Below, piece after piece: positions 1 through 12,107 of a stretch of DNA of 64,000 nt. The position numbers and the translations under genes are program-made. Position 1 is the stretch's first letter; each line of letters starts with the position of its first letter. The notes beneath the pieces were generated by a model that saw only the letters and a list, made by a program, of their open reading frames with translations, had not been told where the DNA came from and made no database searches. This stretch comes from Okapia johnstoni (lineage: Eukaryota > Chordata > Mammalia > Artiodactyla > Giraffidae), in assembly GCA_024291935.2 (NCBI GenBank), contig CM044320.1, positions 34,750,001-34,814,000 on the forward strand. The letters run 5' to 3'.

Positions 1-586
1 TTGGTAGTATGAGCAGCAATGAAAGAAGAAATAAATAGGTAAAATGAGGGTTGAAGTTCAGATTATACAACTGTCAGATTTACAGTAAGTAGCATGCCCA
101 AAAAATCATGTACAATTACACTAAATATGTACATGTTCTAAAAATTTGACTCTATTAACTAAATTTGGTATGTTTCATTTGTGTTAAAATGAGTGGAACA
201 AATAATTAGACAGTCTGGCACAGAACTTACATGAAGTTTTTGCTGTTTTGCCCAAAATAGTGATCATATAAGCTCTCCTCAGAATAGAAGGACCTGGAAT
301 AAATGGAAGGCTCTATAGTGCAGCAGCTACCAGCCAACAGCTACCAGCTATTTGAGATTAGTTAATTCTGTTTACCCTATTGTGCCTTCCTACTAAAACC
401 CATGAACCAAAGGCTACTGGGAACTCACCTTCAGTCTGAATGTGGTTTAAAGCTTGCTGCAGCAAAGCTTGATACATACAAAGGGGACCACGTATGTCTT
501 GGGATTAGGGACAAATAGTGATAGAATGAGAGTGTTATAGGTCACTGAATGGTCTTGCAAAGATTTGTCAGAATTTATTTTTAAAG
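1..586. other. Unassigned intronic sequence
   Basis: No exon, RNA gene or recognised repeat is seen here. It is A+T-rich sequence upstream of the L1 insertion, presumed to be intron of the + strand gene whose exons begin at 21569. Confidence 0.4.
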
Positions 587-3500
587 TTGCTCATTACACA
601 GAAACGAATGAAAATGAAAACACAACAATAAATACAATAACCTAAACCTATGGGATTCAGTAAAAACAGTGCTAAGAGGGAGATTCATAGCAAAACAAGT
701 CTACCTCAAGAAACAAGAGAAACATCAAATAAAAACCTAACTTTACATCTAAAGCAACTAGAAAAAGAAGAATCCCAAAGTTAGAAGGAAAGAAATCATA
801 AAAATCAGAGCAGAAATAAATGAAAAGTAAATGAAGGAGACTATAGCAAAAAAATCAAAAAGACTGAAAACTGGTTCTTTGAGAAGATAAATAAAATAGA
901 CAAACCGTTAGCCAGACTCATCAAGAAAAAAAGGGAGAAGAATCAAATCAATAAAATTAGAAATGAAAATGGAGAAATCACAACAGACAAAAAAGAAATA
1001 CAAAAGATCCTAAGAGACTACTATGAGCAATTATATGCCAATAAAATGGAAAACTTGAAAAAAATGGACAAATTCTTAGAAAAGTACAACCTTCCAAAAC
1101 TGAACCAGGAAGAAATAGAAAATCTTAACAGACCCATCACAAGCATGGGAATCAAAGCTGTAATCAAAAGTCTTCCAATGAACAAAAGCCCAGGACCAGA
1201 TGGCTTCACAGGTGAAGTCTACCAAAAATTTAGGGATGAGCTAACACCTGTTCTACTCAATCTCTTCCAGAAAATTGCAGAGGAAGGCAAACTTCCAAAC
1301 TCTGTGAGGCCACCATCACCCTAATACCAATACCAGACAAAGATGCCACAAAAAAGGAAAACTACAGGTCAGTATCACTGATGAACATAGTTGGAAAAAT
1401 TCTCAACAAAATTCTAGCAAACAGAATACAACAACATATTAAAAAGATCATAAATCATGACCAAGTACTTTACTCCAGGGATTACAAGAATTCTTCAATA
1501 TTCACAAATCAATCAATGTGATACACCATATTAATAAATTGAAAGATGAAAACCATATGGTTATCTCAATAGATGCAGAGAAAGCCTTGAGAAAATTCAA
1601 CACCCATTTGTGATAAAAACTCTCTAGAAAGCAGGCATAGAAGGAACATACCTCAACATAATAAAAGCCATGTATGACAAACCCATAGCAAACATTATCC
1701 TCAGTGGCAAATAATTGAAAGCATTTCCTCTAAAATCAGGAACAAGACAAAGGTGCCCACTCTCAACACTATTTTCAACATAGTTTTGGAAGTCCTAGCC
1801 ACAGCAATCAGAGAAGAAAAAGAAATGAGAGGAATCAGATTGGAAAAGAAGTGAAACTCTCACTGTCTGCAGATGACATGATCCTCTACATAGAAAGCCC
1901 TAAAGAAACCACCAGAAATTTAGTAGAGCTAATCAATGAATATAGTAAAGTTGCAGGATATAAAATCAACACACAGAAATCCCTTGCATTCCCATACACT
2001 AACAATGAGAAAACAGAAAGAGGAATTAAGGAAACAAACACATTCACCATTGCAATGAAAAGAATAAAATACTTTGGAATAAATTTACTCAAAGAAACAA
2101 AGACCTATGTATAGAAAACTATAAAACACTGATGAAAGAAATCAAAGATGACACAAATAGATGGAGAAATATACCATGTTCATGGATCAGAAGAATCAAT
2201 ATAGTGAAAATGAGTATACTACCCAAAGCAACCTATAGATTCAGTGCAATCCCTATGAAGCTACCAACAGTATTTTTCACAGAACTAGAATATATAATCT
2301 CCCAATTTGTATAGAAATACAAAAAACCTCGAATAGCCAAAGCAATCTTGAGAAAGAAGAATGGAGCTGGAGGAATCAACCTGCCTGACTTCAGACTATA
2401 CTACAAAGCTACAGTCATCAAGACAGTGTGGTACTGGCACAAAGACAGAAATATAGATCAGTGGAACAAAATAGAAAGCCCAGAGATAAATCCACGCCCC
2501 TATGGACACCTTATCTTTGACAAAGGAGGCAAAAATATACAATGGAGAAAAGACAATCTCTTTAACAAGTGGTGCTTTGAAAACTGATCAACTACTTGTA
2601 AAAGAATGAAACTAGAACACTTTCTGACACCATACACAAAAATAAACTCAAAATAGATTAAAGATCTAGATGTTAGACCAGAAACTGTAAAACTCTTAGA
2701 GGAAAACATAGGCAGAACACTCTCTGACATAAATCACAGCAAGATCCTCTGATCCGCCTCCCAGAGTAATGGGAATAAAGGCAAAAATAAATGGGACCTA
2801 ATTAAACTTAAAAGCTTTTGCACAATGAAGGAAACTATAAGGTGAAAAGACAGCCTTTAGAATGGGAGAAAATAATAGCAAATGAAGCAACTAACAAAGA
2901 ATTAATTTCCAAAATATACAAGCAACTCATATAGCTCAATACCAGAAAAATAAATGATCCGATCAAAAAATCGGCCAAAGAACTAAAGAGAGATTTCTCC
3001 AAAGAAGACATACAGATGGCTAACAAACACATGAAAAGACACTCAACATCACTCATTATCAGAGAAATGGAAATCAAAACCACAGTGACATACCATCTCA
3101 TGCTGGTTGGAATGGTTGCCATCATAAAGTCCACAAACAATAAATGCTGGAGAGGGTGTGGAGAAAAGGAAACCCTCTTGCACTGTTGATGGGAATGCAA
3201 CCTAGTACAGCTACCATGGAGAACAGTGTGGAGATTCCTTAAAAAGCTGGAAATAGGGGGATGAGGAGGGAGGTAGGAGGAGGGTTCAGGATGGGGGACA
3301 CATGTACACCCATGGCTGATTCATGTCAATGTATGGCAAAAACCACTACAATATTGTAAAGTAATTAGCCTCCAATTAAATTAATTAACAAAGAAAAAAA
3401 AAGACTGGAAATGGAACTGCCATACAACCCTGGAATCCCATTGCTGGACATACACACAGAGGAAACCAGAATTGAAAGAGACACCTGTACCCCAAAGTTC

Positions 3501-4102
3501 ACTGAAGCACTGTTTACAATAGCTAAGATGTGGAAGCAACCTGGATGTCCATCGGTAGATGAATGGATAAGGAAGTTGTGGTACATATACACAATGGAAT
3601 ATTACTCAGCTATTCAAAAGAACACATTTGAGTCAGTTCTAATGAGGTGGATGAAACTGGAGCCTATTATACAGAGTGAATTAAGCCAGAAAGATAAAGA
3701 CTAGTACAGAATATTAATGCATATATGTGGAATTTAGAAAGATGGTAATGACAACCCTATATGCAAGACAGCAAAAGAGACACAAAATTAAAGAACAGAC
3801 TTTTGGACTCTGTGGGAGAAGGCAAGGGTGGGACAATATGAGAGAATAGCATTGAAACATGTATATTGCCATATGTAAAGTAGATGAGCACTATAGCAGG
3901 GCACCCAAAGCTGGTGCTCTGGGACAACGCAGAGCTACGGGGTGGGGAGGGTGTTGGGAGGGGAGTTCAGGATCGTGGGACACATGTACACCCACGGCAG
4001 ATTCATGTTGATGTATGGCAAAACCCACCACAATATTGTAGAGTAATTAGCCTCCAATTAATTTAATTAATTTAAAAAAAAAAGAAAAAAATTGCTCATC
4101 AC
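587..4102 (+). mobile_element. 5'-truncated LINE-1 (L1-BT-like) with TSD
   Basis: This is a LINE-1 copy cut off within ORF2. Translated pieces at 1046-1324, 1851-2114, 2348-2587 and 3411-3704 read as L1 ORF2 (for example NKSPGPDGF in the fingers). The reverse-transcriptase active site survives as SADDMI, with its two Asp codons at 1872-1877. Stops and frameshifts separate the pieces, so it is dead. The 3' UTR ends in an A-rich tail at 4070-4091. The bases TTGCTCATTAC at 587-597 recur with one mismatch at 4092-4102, which I read as the TSD. A second L1 tail is nested at 3255-3398. Confidence 0.88.
3255..3398 (+). mobile_element. Nested L1-BT 3' tail
   Basis: A G-rich L1 3' UTR of about 144 bp with an A-rich tail interrupts the larger L1. 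The host L1 sequence AAAAAGCTGGAAAT (3241-3254) reappears as AAAAAGACTGGAAAT just after the tail (ending 3412), as a TSD with a one-base indel. The host L1 then resumes (3411 onward). The insert resembles the 3' end of the host L1 itself (3930-4075). Confidence 0.75.
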
Positions 4103-4831
4103 TCCTTGGCCTTTGGCTAAGATCAAATGTATTTTAAAAGTTGCTGTAACAATCTGTGATCTTTAGAATACATGAATCTTTCTAGAGTTACTGTTAGGTT
4201 AGTTTTTCTATGCTCTTGGGAAGGATGGGTGTGAGAAAAATGTCATTAAAATATTTGAGCTTAGATAGTCTGTTATGTGCATCATGGTTAGGTCTGGCAC
4301 AGTTTATTTTGTTACTTAAGTATGTTTTGAAGAATACGGTTTTGTTTCCATTTACAGTTCTCCCTCTTGGGCTAGCTGTCCATAATATTATTTTCTGCTT
4401 TATCGGTATAATTGTAATATTTTCATTAAACATAGGTGAAGAAAGTTAATCATGCTCCTCAATTCTTGGCTTATTATCCTGTCATGTATCTTACAAGGCC
4501 CTTCCCTATGTGTGTGTCTGTGCCTGTGTAAGTGCATATATGTGTACATTTATACAATTATACAATTTTTATCCTTCTTCCCTACTCCCAGTGCCTTCCC
4601 CCTAATTGGGGGAACCATTTTAATGTATGTCTTTATTTGAATATGCTCTTGCAATCTCTGTTATTTGATGTGCATATATTTTACTTTACAAAAATGTTAG
4701 TATTATGTATAGAATGCATCCTGTTTCCTATGCTTCTAAGAGAAATCCACTGAACATTTTGCTTTTAAAATCTGAAACTGATGTTATGTGTACCTGTAAA
4801 TCCTGTGTTTTAATATCAGTCCATCCATGCT
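4103..4831. other. Unassigned intronic sequence
   Basis: T-rich sequence with a weak GT/AT-rich patch near 4508-4560. No exon or recognised repeat is seen. Confidence 0.4.
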
Positions 4832-4915
4832 GTGGGGCTTTCAGGGTCTTAGTTTCCTGACCAGGGCTTGAACCTCTGACCACAGCAGCGGAAGCACTGA
4901 GTCCAGGGAATTCCC
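4832..4915 (-). mobile_element. CHR-type tRNA-derived SINE fragment
   Basis: The motif of a disrupted 'cctgaccagggcttgaacc' B-box-like region followed by 'gggaattccc' on the + strand is the reverse of the cetartiodactyl CHR SINE family. It is a short diverged fragment with no clear TSD. Confidence 0.55.
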
Positions 4916-5433
4916 AAAATTTTACTTTTTACAGTAAACTATAGAAACCTCATTCTTAAATTTCTTGTGAGTTTATTTACTTTGGGGATTAACTTTTCAG
5001 TAAGTTGCCTATTCATTAACCTTTTTATTAATTGAAGTTGATATATTTTTCTTGTCAGTTTGCGGGGATTCTTTGTGAATTGTAATATTAGTCCCTAAAG
5101 GCTTTTAGATAAAACAGATTTCTTTCATCTGTAATTGGAATACTAACTTTGTTCTTAATATCTATTGCTAAAAGCAAATCCCTTATTTTGATGTAATCCA
5201 ATTAATGTTTTTTGCTTTGTGGTTTTTATTAACTTTCTTTAAGAATTTCTTTATTGTCCTTATAGCCAAAGGCATATTGGTACATGTTTTTCGTATTAAC
5301 TTTATTATTTTACCTTTCACATTTTGGTATTGTATCCCTATAGTCTTGCTTTGTTTATCATCTTAGATAAAGATTCAGTATCCATTTTTAGGTTTCTCCC
5401 TAGATGAGCCACTTTTCCTAGTAGCATATACTT
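4916..5433. other. Unassigned intronic sequence
   Basis: T-rich sequence. Parts resemble old L1 3' sequence in antisense, but not well enough to assign. No exon is seen. Confidence 0.35.
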
Positions 5434-5725
5434 GAGGAGTCTGCTGCTGCTGCTAAGTCACTTCAGTCGTGTCTGACTCTGCGCGACCCCATAGACGGCA
5501 GCCCATCAGGCTCCCCCGTCCCTGGGATTATCCAGGCAAGAACACTGGAGTGGGTTGCCATTTCCTTCTCCAATGCATGAAAGTAAAAAGTGAAAGAGAA
5601 GTCGCTCAGTCGTGTCCGACTCTTCACGACCCATGGACTGCAGCCTACCAGGCTCCTCCATCCATGGGATTCTCCAGGCAAGAGTACTGGAGTGGGGTGC
5701 CATCGCCTTCTCCCCGAGGAGTCTG
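5434..5725 (-). mobile_element. Bov-A2 dimeric SINE with TSD
   Basis: Two BovB-derived monomers in tandem lie on the minus strand, with the reversed (AGC)n tail seen as CTGCTGCTGCT at the left. GAGGAGTCTG at 5434-5443 is repeated exactly at 5716-5725, giving a perfect 10-bp TSD. Open frames crossing it are accidental. Confidence 0.9.
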
Positions 5726-5921
5726 ATTCCTGGTTAAAAACCTGCATGTGATTTTTTTTTTTTCCAGGCCTGACTGTAGGCTATTACAAAGGCTTTACCT
5801 GGCAGGCCTTAGAGAGAAAACAATTCCCCTTAGTAGACTTGCTCCACAGCCAGGGCCTTGTAGCCTTGGCATTCAAGTCCTCAGGCCCCACTGCTGGCCA
5901 CGCTCTTTACATAGTTGCTTC

Positions 5922-6118
5922 GGGCTTCCCTGGTGGCTCAGACGTAAAAGAATCCACCTACAGAGCAAGAGACCCAGGTTCGATTTCTGGGTCAGAAAGG
6001 GAATGGCTACCCACTCCAATATTCTTACCTGTAGAATTCCATGGACAGAGGAGCCTGGTGGGCTACAGTCCATGGGGTGACAAAGAGCCAGACGTGACTA
6101 AGCAACTAACATTTTCAC
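5922..6118 (+). mobile_element. Bov-tA SINE
   Basis: A tRNA-derived head (gggcttccctggtggctca) is followed by a BovB-derived tail ending in the 'gactaagcaactaac' signature. Sense orientation. Confidence 0.85.
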
Positions 6119-6605
6119 TATTCATTTCCGCCTCAGGTGCCTTCATTCCTAGGGCTCTTTATCTGTGCCCTGGGCAGAAGTCTTCCTCAGGTAATTCTGC
6201 CAAGACCTCCTTATTGGGAGGAGGAGAGAGAAACTTAAAGACACTCTTCCCTACTCTGACTCAGTCTTCATAACTTTTCCTCTCCTTCCCTGCCTGGATT
6301 TTCCCTCCCTTCCACCTGAGGGTTCATACAACAACCAGAGACTTTTGTTGGGAGCACCTGCAGCAGTGAGATGACTCCCACTTCTGCACTGATTCACATG
6401 ACCTTCACCTTCTGTGCAGTTCCATGGTGTGGGGTGGGGTAGGGGGAAGCAGGGGGTTTTAGCCGCTTGTTTATACTACACCAGTAAGTGATTAAAGGCT
6501 TCCTCATTACTGTCATTTTGGCTCATTGTTGGTTGCTTAATCAGCAAATCTGACACTTGTGAGTTTGCTCTCTTCAGCTCACCTGAGCTCTTGGGAACAC
6601 TAAGA
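6119..6605. other. Unassigned intronic sequence
   Basis: Somewhat GC-richer than its surroundings. No exon, splice-site pair with a long frame, or recognised repeat was found. Confidence 0.35.
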
Positions 6606-6794
6606 TCAAGGATCTCAAACTGTAGTTCTTTAATCAGCAGCTTCACTGTCAGCATCACTTGGGAGCAGTTGGAAATGCAAGTTGCCTAGTGCTACTGCAG
6701 ACTACTGAATCCAAAACTCTGCTCTTGGGCTGATCAAGCTCTTAACAAAGTCTTTACGTGATTCTGATACATGCATCAGTTTGAGAACCACTGA
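6606..6794. mobile_element. MER5-like hAT-Charlie DNA transposon remnant
   Basis: A non-coding remnant ending in TTGAGAACCACTG (6781-6793), the inverted terminal repeat typical of MER5 elements. Degenerate 'gattctgatacatgcatcag' inner sequence fits the same family. The left terminus is eroded. Confidence 0.6.
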
Positions 6795-6861
6795 CAAAAC
6801 CATTTACCCTTTATACACTGTTTTTGTGGTACTCCTTTAGGTCCTGCTGCCACTTTCCTAG

Positions 6862-7067
6862 TAGTGCTCAGTCACGTCTAACTCTTTTGTGACCCCATGG
6901 ACTGTAACCTGCCAGGCTCCTCTATCCATGGAATTTTCCAGACAAGAATACTGGAGTTGGTTGCCATTTCCTACTCCAGGAAGTCTTCCCAACCTCAGGG
7001 ATTGAACTTGCATCTCATGTTTCTCCTGTATTGGCAGGCAAATTCTTTACCACTAGTGCCACCTGGG
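6862..7067 (-). mobile_element. Bov-tA SINE
   Basis: Antisense Bov-tA: BovB-derived part first, then the tRNA-derived part ending at 'gccacctggg'. Diverged but complete. Confidence 0.82.
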
Positions 7068-8202
7068 ATTAAGTTCCCAGGGATACATGGTCTGTCTCTG
7101 AGCTTTTTATTCTGTTGCATTAATCTGTTTTTTTTTTTTTACATAAATATCATGATATTTTATTACTGCACAGTGTGGTATTTCCCAGGGTGTGGTATGG
7201 CAAATCTCTGCTCTTTCCTTTTGATGATTTTTTTCTTTCAACGTTTTAAATATTTCACTCCTCTCTTGTAGCTGCATGGTTTCTGAAATCTACTGTCATT
7301 CTTATCCTTTTCCTCTTGTAAGTAAAGTATTTCCCCCTTTCCCCTCTCCCTATCCTGGCTTCTTCCATGATTTCTCTCTCTCCTTTCTTTTCCCCCTGCC
7401 ATCTGAATATAATACACATAGGTGTAGGGGTTTTGTGGAATTTTTTTGGTACTTGTCTTGCTTGGTGTCCTCTATGCTTCCTGGATCCATGGTTTGGTAT
7501 TTGTCATTAATTTTAGAAAAATTTTGGCTATTTCTTCAAATATTCAGCTTTATTCTTTCTTCTCCTTTTGGTATTGCAGTTACACATATGTCATGTCATT
7601 TAAAATTGTCTCATAATTCTTGACTGTTCTGCTCTGTGTTTTTGTTTTCCTTTTTTTTCCCCCTCTTTGTACTTAAGTCTCGGAAGTTTTCATTGGCCTA
7701 TCTTCTTTCTTTGGTTAGGTTGACTCTGCTGATGAACCCATCAAAGGCATTCTTTCTTTCTGTTTTTACTTCTAGTATTTCCCTTTGTTTCTTCCTTGGA
7801 GTTTCCATCTGTCCTTTATTCACCTGTTCTTGCATGTTATTTTCTTTTTCCATTAGCTTCCTCAACATATTTAATCATTTTTATTTTAAATTTCCAGTCT
7901 GATAATTCAGAAACCTCTGACATATCTGAAACTGGTTCTGATGCTTTTTTTTTTTTTTAATTCCTTCAGATGTTTTAGCCTTTCAGTATGGCTTAATTTT
8001 TTGTTAAAAGATGATTTTTTATCTATGTATGATGACTAATGTTAGATTTATTATAGTGAAAATTTCTGAGTATATACAGGCATCAAATCAATATATTGAA
8101 TACCTGAAATTAATATAGTGTTATATATCAGTTATGCTTCAATTAAAAAAAAAAAGATGAACATGTTGTATCATGTAATCAGAATTGAGGTAGACTCTTA
8201 AG

Positions 8203-8410
8203 GGGCTTCATCGGTGTCTCGGGTGGTAAAGAATCTGCCTGCAATGTGGGAGTCCTGGGTTTGATCCCTGGGTCAGGAAGATCCCTGGAGAATGGATTGG
8301 CTACCCACTCCAGTATACTTCCCTGGAGAATTCCTTGGACCGAGGAGCCTGATGGAATACACTCTATAGGGTTGCAAAGAGTCAGACATAACTGAGCAGC
8401 TAACACATTT
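8203..8410 (+). mobile_element. Bov-tA SINE
   Basis: tRNA-derived head from 'ggggcttcat', then a BovB-derived tail ending 'ctgagcagctaacacattt'. Sense orientation, moderately diverged. Confidence 0.83.
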
Positions 8411-8636
8411 AAATGGAGGTTTTCTTAATTTGTCTAGGAGTGAGTAGCTGTGTTTAGTGTTTTCTGTTGCTGTAAATTTTTTGCTAGAGGGTTCAGATTC
8501 CTCAGAGTTTTTGTTTGTTTGTTTGTCTCCCCTCTTGGGTTTCACTTCTATTAGAACTCCTCCTTAAGAAGAGTTTGTGTCTTACTGCTCTTTCAACTGT
8601 TATCCACTATGATCTACTAGAACCTTGTTGGTTTCA

Positions 8637-8765
8637 GAGAAAGAAATGGCAACCCACTCCAGTATTCTTGCCTGGAGAATTCCATGAACAGAGGAGCTTG
8701 GCTGGCTACAGTCGATGGGATCACAGAGTTCGCCACAACTGGGTGACTATCACTCAGTCACTTGT
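8637..8765 (+). mobile_element. Bov-A monomer
   Basis: Only the BovB-derived body is present ('aaatggcaacccactccagt' to the 'gggtgactatcactcag' end); the tRNA head is absent. Confidence 0.78.
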
Positions 8766-8784
8766 TGGTTTGGTGATATAAGGC

Positions 8785-9001
8785 ATTGGAAAGTGAAAGT
8801 GAAGTCACTCAGTCATGTCCGACTCTTTGCGACCCCATGGACTGTAGCCTACCAGGCTCCTCCGTCCGTGGGATTCTCCAGGCAAGAATACTGGAGTGGG
8901 TAGCCATTTCCTTCTCCAGGAGATCTTCCCAACCCAGGGATCAAACCCGGGTCTCCTGCATTGCAGGCAGATGCTTTACCATCTGAGCCACCAGGGAAGT
9001 C
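8785..9001 (-). mobile_element. Bov-tA SINE
   Basis: Antisense, close to the family consensus, ending in 'gagccaccagggaagtc'. It lies only 20 bp from the Bov-A monomer at 8637-8765, in the opposite orientation. Confidence 0.87.
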
Positions 9002-9195
9002 GAGGGAAGTATTCTGTAATTGATTAAATTTTCATCTTTTAGTGAGCCTGTGACCTTCAGAAGTGTTTGTTGGCTTTCCCCTCTCTTTTATGTGAGTCAA
9101 GAAGGGTTGAGGGAGCTGGAATCTTGGTAAGGCCCTTTGCCCAGGTTTAAGGTTTTGATAAAGTCTTTTCACCTAAAGCATAGACTTTTGTTACA

Positions 9196-9327
9196 GAGAA
9201 TGAAGGGAATGGCTACCCACTGCAGTATTCTTGCCTGGAGAATTCCATGGACAGAGGAGACTTGGCAGTACAGTCTATGGGGTCGCAAAGAGTTAAACAC
9301 AACTCAGCAACTTTCATTTCACTTCAT
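9196..9327 (+). mobile_element. Bov-A monomer
   Basis: BovB-derived SINE body from 'atggctacccactgcagt' to 'actcagcaactttcatttc'. Sense orientation. Confidence 0.75.
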
Positions 9328-9800
9328 GCTTTCGGCATAATTCACAGTGGTTACTTTTTCTACTCCTCTCAACAGAACATGAGGAGAAATTTCTTGGCTT
9401 TTCATACTGAGATTCTGATGCAGTTTCTGGGGGGAGAACCCATTAAACTTGTGGAACCCCCTAAACCATCAGCTGGCAGAGTTCTAACTCTCATACACAT
9501 CCTCACTCAGCCTCAAGCAGTGCCTCAAATTTACCATCTAAGTGCCTACCAGTTTATATCTCCAGTAGCTTCTGCTCTTGGTAAGATGATCTTGGTTGTA
9601 ACTCTCTGGATTTGCCTAGTTGTAAATTGATCGTGATGGTGGGGGTGGGAGGGTTTGCTTTGTCCTAGTTCTCTGATAGATCTAAGCATGTCATTGATCT
9701 TTAGTTTGTTGCAGCTTTTTTCTTGTTCAAGGATCATGTTGATCTTCCAGGCTCTGTACGTGTCAAATCTGAAACCAAACGTGTGAATATACAATTTCAT

Positions 9801-11024
9801 TATCTATTTAAGCAAGTGTCTTATCCATTATACCTTTTGTTAGATTTAAGCTTCTACTGAAGCTTATTCCTACAAATAAGACCAATAAAGGCATAATTGA
9901 CTCTAGTTGAAATAGAGATGGGGATGTCTAGTGCTCTGTTGGGCAGAATTTGAAAACCACTGGTCCTTACTATAAAATAAGACCAGGGCTGAACCCTTCT
10001 GAATATTCTGTGGATTTTTGTCAATCATTCTGTCTTTAATTGATGTTAGGAGTTAATGGTGTGTTTTTGATAGTATGCTGATTCATTATCATTCACAGTG
10101 TTTACCGTGTATCCTCATATACTTCATAGATACAGAGTTTATTTGGGGGGAAATAATGGATTATGTTTTATTTTAAAACATGTATTTTATAAAGCTGTAG
10201 AAAATAAAATATTCTGCTTAAAAATTTCCCCTGTTGTCTGGAGAATATAGTTTTCTTTCATATGGAAGAGAAAGAGGCACTGTCTTTTTATTTTCTATAT
10301 TCTTTCTCTGTTTGTAATCTTTTAAAAAAATATGTCAAAGGTATTTGATGTGATTATTTCATTTCCCATCTAAAAGATACCAAAGATATGATAATCTTTC
10401 CCAAGGTGTTATCATCAAATCTGTATTTCATAATAATTTTAAAGTTTGTGTGAGAAAATTGCCAGACCTTTTTTAAGTCTTCCAACTTCAGAGTCTTAAA
10501 ACTTTCAGCTAAATTTTGAGGAGTGGGGCTGGGAGTCTGATATATAATTCCTTTTATTGACTTTCCAATTTCTGTCGTGTTATATATGCTTCTGACCTGC
10601 TTTTCAACTGAACTAGTAATTTAGTCCATTACTGGTCTGTGTAAATCTTAGCCACAGCTATTTCCCAAGGTGGTTTGGGGTCTAACGAGTGGTTGGTGTT
10701 GATGTCCAGCAGGAAATCTTGCAAACCAGATGATTGGTGTGGTTCAAACTGTAACCTTGTTAAAGCATTGGTCAGGTTGCACTTAGAGCTATTTAATTAG
10801 TTTGCCAATAATATTTGTGTACAATTTTTAGGTGACCACTATTTTTTTTTTTCCTTTCATCATCGGAAAAAGGCTGTTGCTTGTTGTTATCATAGTCAGA
10901 TATTAATCCAGTACATTTTTTTCCATTAGTTTATCTTTAGGCAGGCATTATAAAAACTGTTATATCTTCCCTTGAATACTAGTATCTATAATGGTGTTGT
11001 CAACTTGAATTGAAAGTTTTTAAT
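9801..11024. other. Unassigned intronic sequence
   Basis: A+T-rich sequence. No exon or confidently recognised repeat is seen. Confidence 0.4.
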
Positions 11025-11285
11025 ATATCAGGCACTGTAGTAGAAAGATTTTTTAAAGTATAAAAACATTCTCTGCCTTCAAGAAAGTAATAGCCTTATT
11101 ATGAGAGACAGCTGTAAGATAAATTACAATAAAATAAACAATGCATTAATTATAAAAACAAAATGCTCTAAGATTATAGATAAGAGAGTAGGAAATTCTT
11201 TCTGAGTCTTCAAGAAAGAATTTAAAAGAGGTAACATTTTAATGGGGAAAAGATTGGTTTTTGACTGGAATAGGAAAGTCAAGCT
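11025..11285 (+). repeat. Ancient interspersed repeat, family not assigned
   Basis: 'ggcactgtagtagaaagatt' followed by 'cattctctgccttcaagaaa' and a later 'gaggtaacattttaatgggg' matches a widespread ancient mammalian repeat pattern. Similar traces occur at 29040-29290, 33560-33870, 37110-37330 and 40030-40200. I cannot name the family without a library search. Confidence 0.4.
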
Positions 11286-11335
11286 ATCTCAAGGGGACAA
11301 ACCTAGTATGAGTTAAAAATTAATTTAAAATGTAT

Positions 11336-12107
11336 ATATACTTTTTTATTCAAATTTATTGAAATATAATTCACATAAATAAAATATGTACCCTTTTAGA
11401 TGTAACATTCTTTGGATTTTGACAAACATGAACATTTTTACAACTAGCACTTAAAACAAGAATAAAATAAAACATTTCCATTATCCTTCCAAAATTCTCT
11501 CATGTTCATTTATATCGGTATATACATGTATTTTTAGTAGAATTTTTATGTGGAAAGTCAACTTATACATTAGTTCTTTCATGGATTGTACTTATAATGT
11601 TATATCAAAAAAATCATTGCCTTACCCAAGGCCATTTAGGTTTTTCCTAAGTTATCATCTAGGAGTTTATAAATTCTGTCTTTTAAATTTAGGTCTATGA
11701 ACAACTTTGAGTTAATTTTTGTGAAGAGAGTGAGATCTGTGTCTAGATTCTTATTTTTACATGCAAATGTCCAATCGTTCTAACAACGCTGTTGTAAAGA
11801 CTGTAACACTGTATTGATTTTCCATCTTTGTCAAAGATCAGTTAACTGTATTCATAGGGGTCTATTTTCGAACTGTTAAGTTCCATTTATCTCTTTGTCT
11901 ATTTTTTGCCATTACCACACTATCTTGATTACAGTGTCTTTATAGTACATCTTGAAGTCAGAGAGCATGAGCCCTCCAACTTGGTTCTTCTTTAATACTG
12001 TATTGGACATTCTGGTTTTTGTTTGTTTTTCCTATTCTTTCTTTCCATATCTTTACAATCTGTTTCTCCATATCCACAAAATACCTTGCTGGGATCCTGA
12101 CTGAGAT
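11336..12107 (-). mobile_element. Antisense L1, first part (3' UTR and ORF2 end)
   Basis: The + strand shows the reverse complement of L1: the 'ttattgaaatataattcaca' tail region, then ORF2 sequence around 'tctttgtcaaagatcagtta' and 'attaccacactatcttgatt'. The element is interrupted by BovB at 12108 and resumes at 13737. Confidence 0.7.

Larger units (their letters stand above)
7080..9800. mobile_element. Old L1 3'-UTR-like background broken by SINEs
   Basis: T-rich stretches at 7080-8150, 8411-8636, 9002-9195 and 9330-9800 resemble the 3' UTR of old mammalian L1 elements, for example the 'cacatatgtcatgtcatt' and 'gtttgttgcagctttttt' regions. A short fragment at 8080-8155 looks like a separate LINE tail ending in an A run. 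Four SINE pieces split the region. The open frame at 9247-9630 lies in this background and shows no gene-like features. Orientation and exact family are not certain. Confidence 0.4.

Noticed and set aside
8785..9001. tRNA gene-like sequence
   Set aside because: The tRNA-like part belongs to the Bov-tA SINE. It lacks a full cloverleaf and recurs throughout the window.
5434..9327. Regularly recurring similar 130-220 bp units suggesting an array such as CRISPR
   Set aside because: The units are Bov-tA and Bov-A SINEs in mixed orientation with individual TSDs and irregular spacing. The genome is mammalian.
9247..9630. A 127-codon open frame as an extra exon of the host gene
   Set aside because: It begins inside a SINE and runs into old L1-like sequence. 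It has no coiled-coil composition or splice border that fits.
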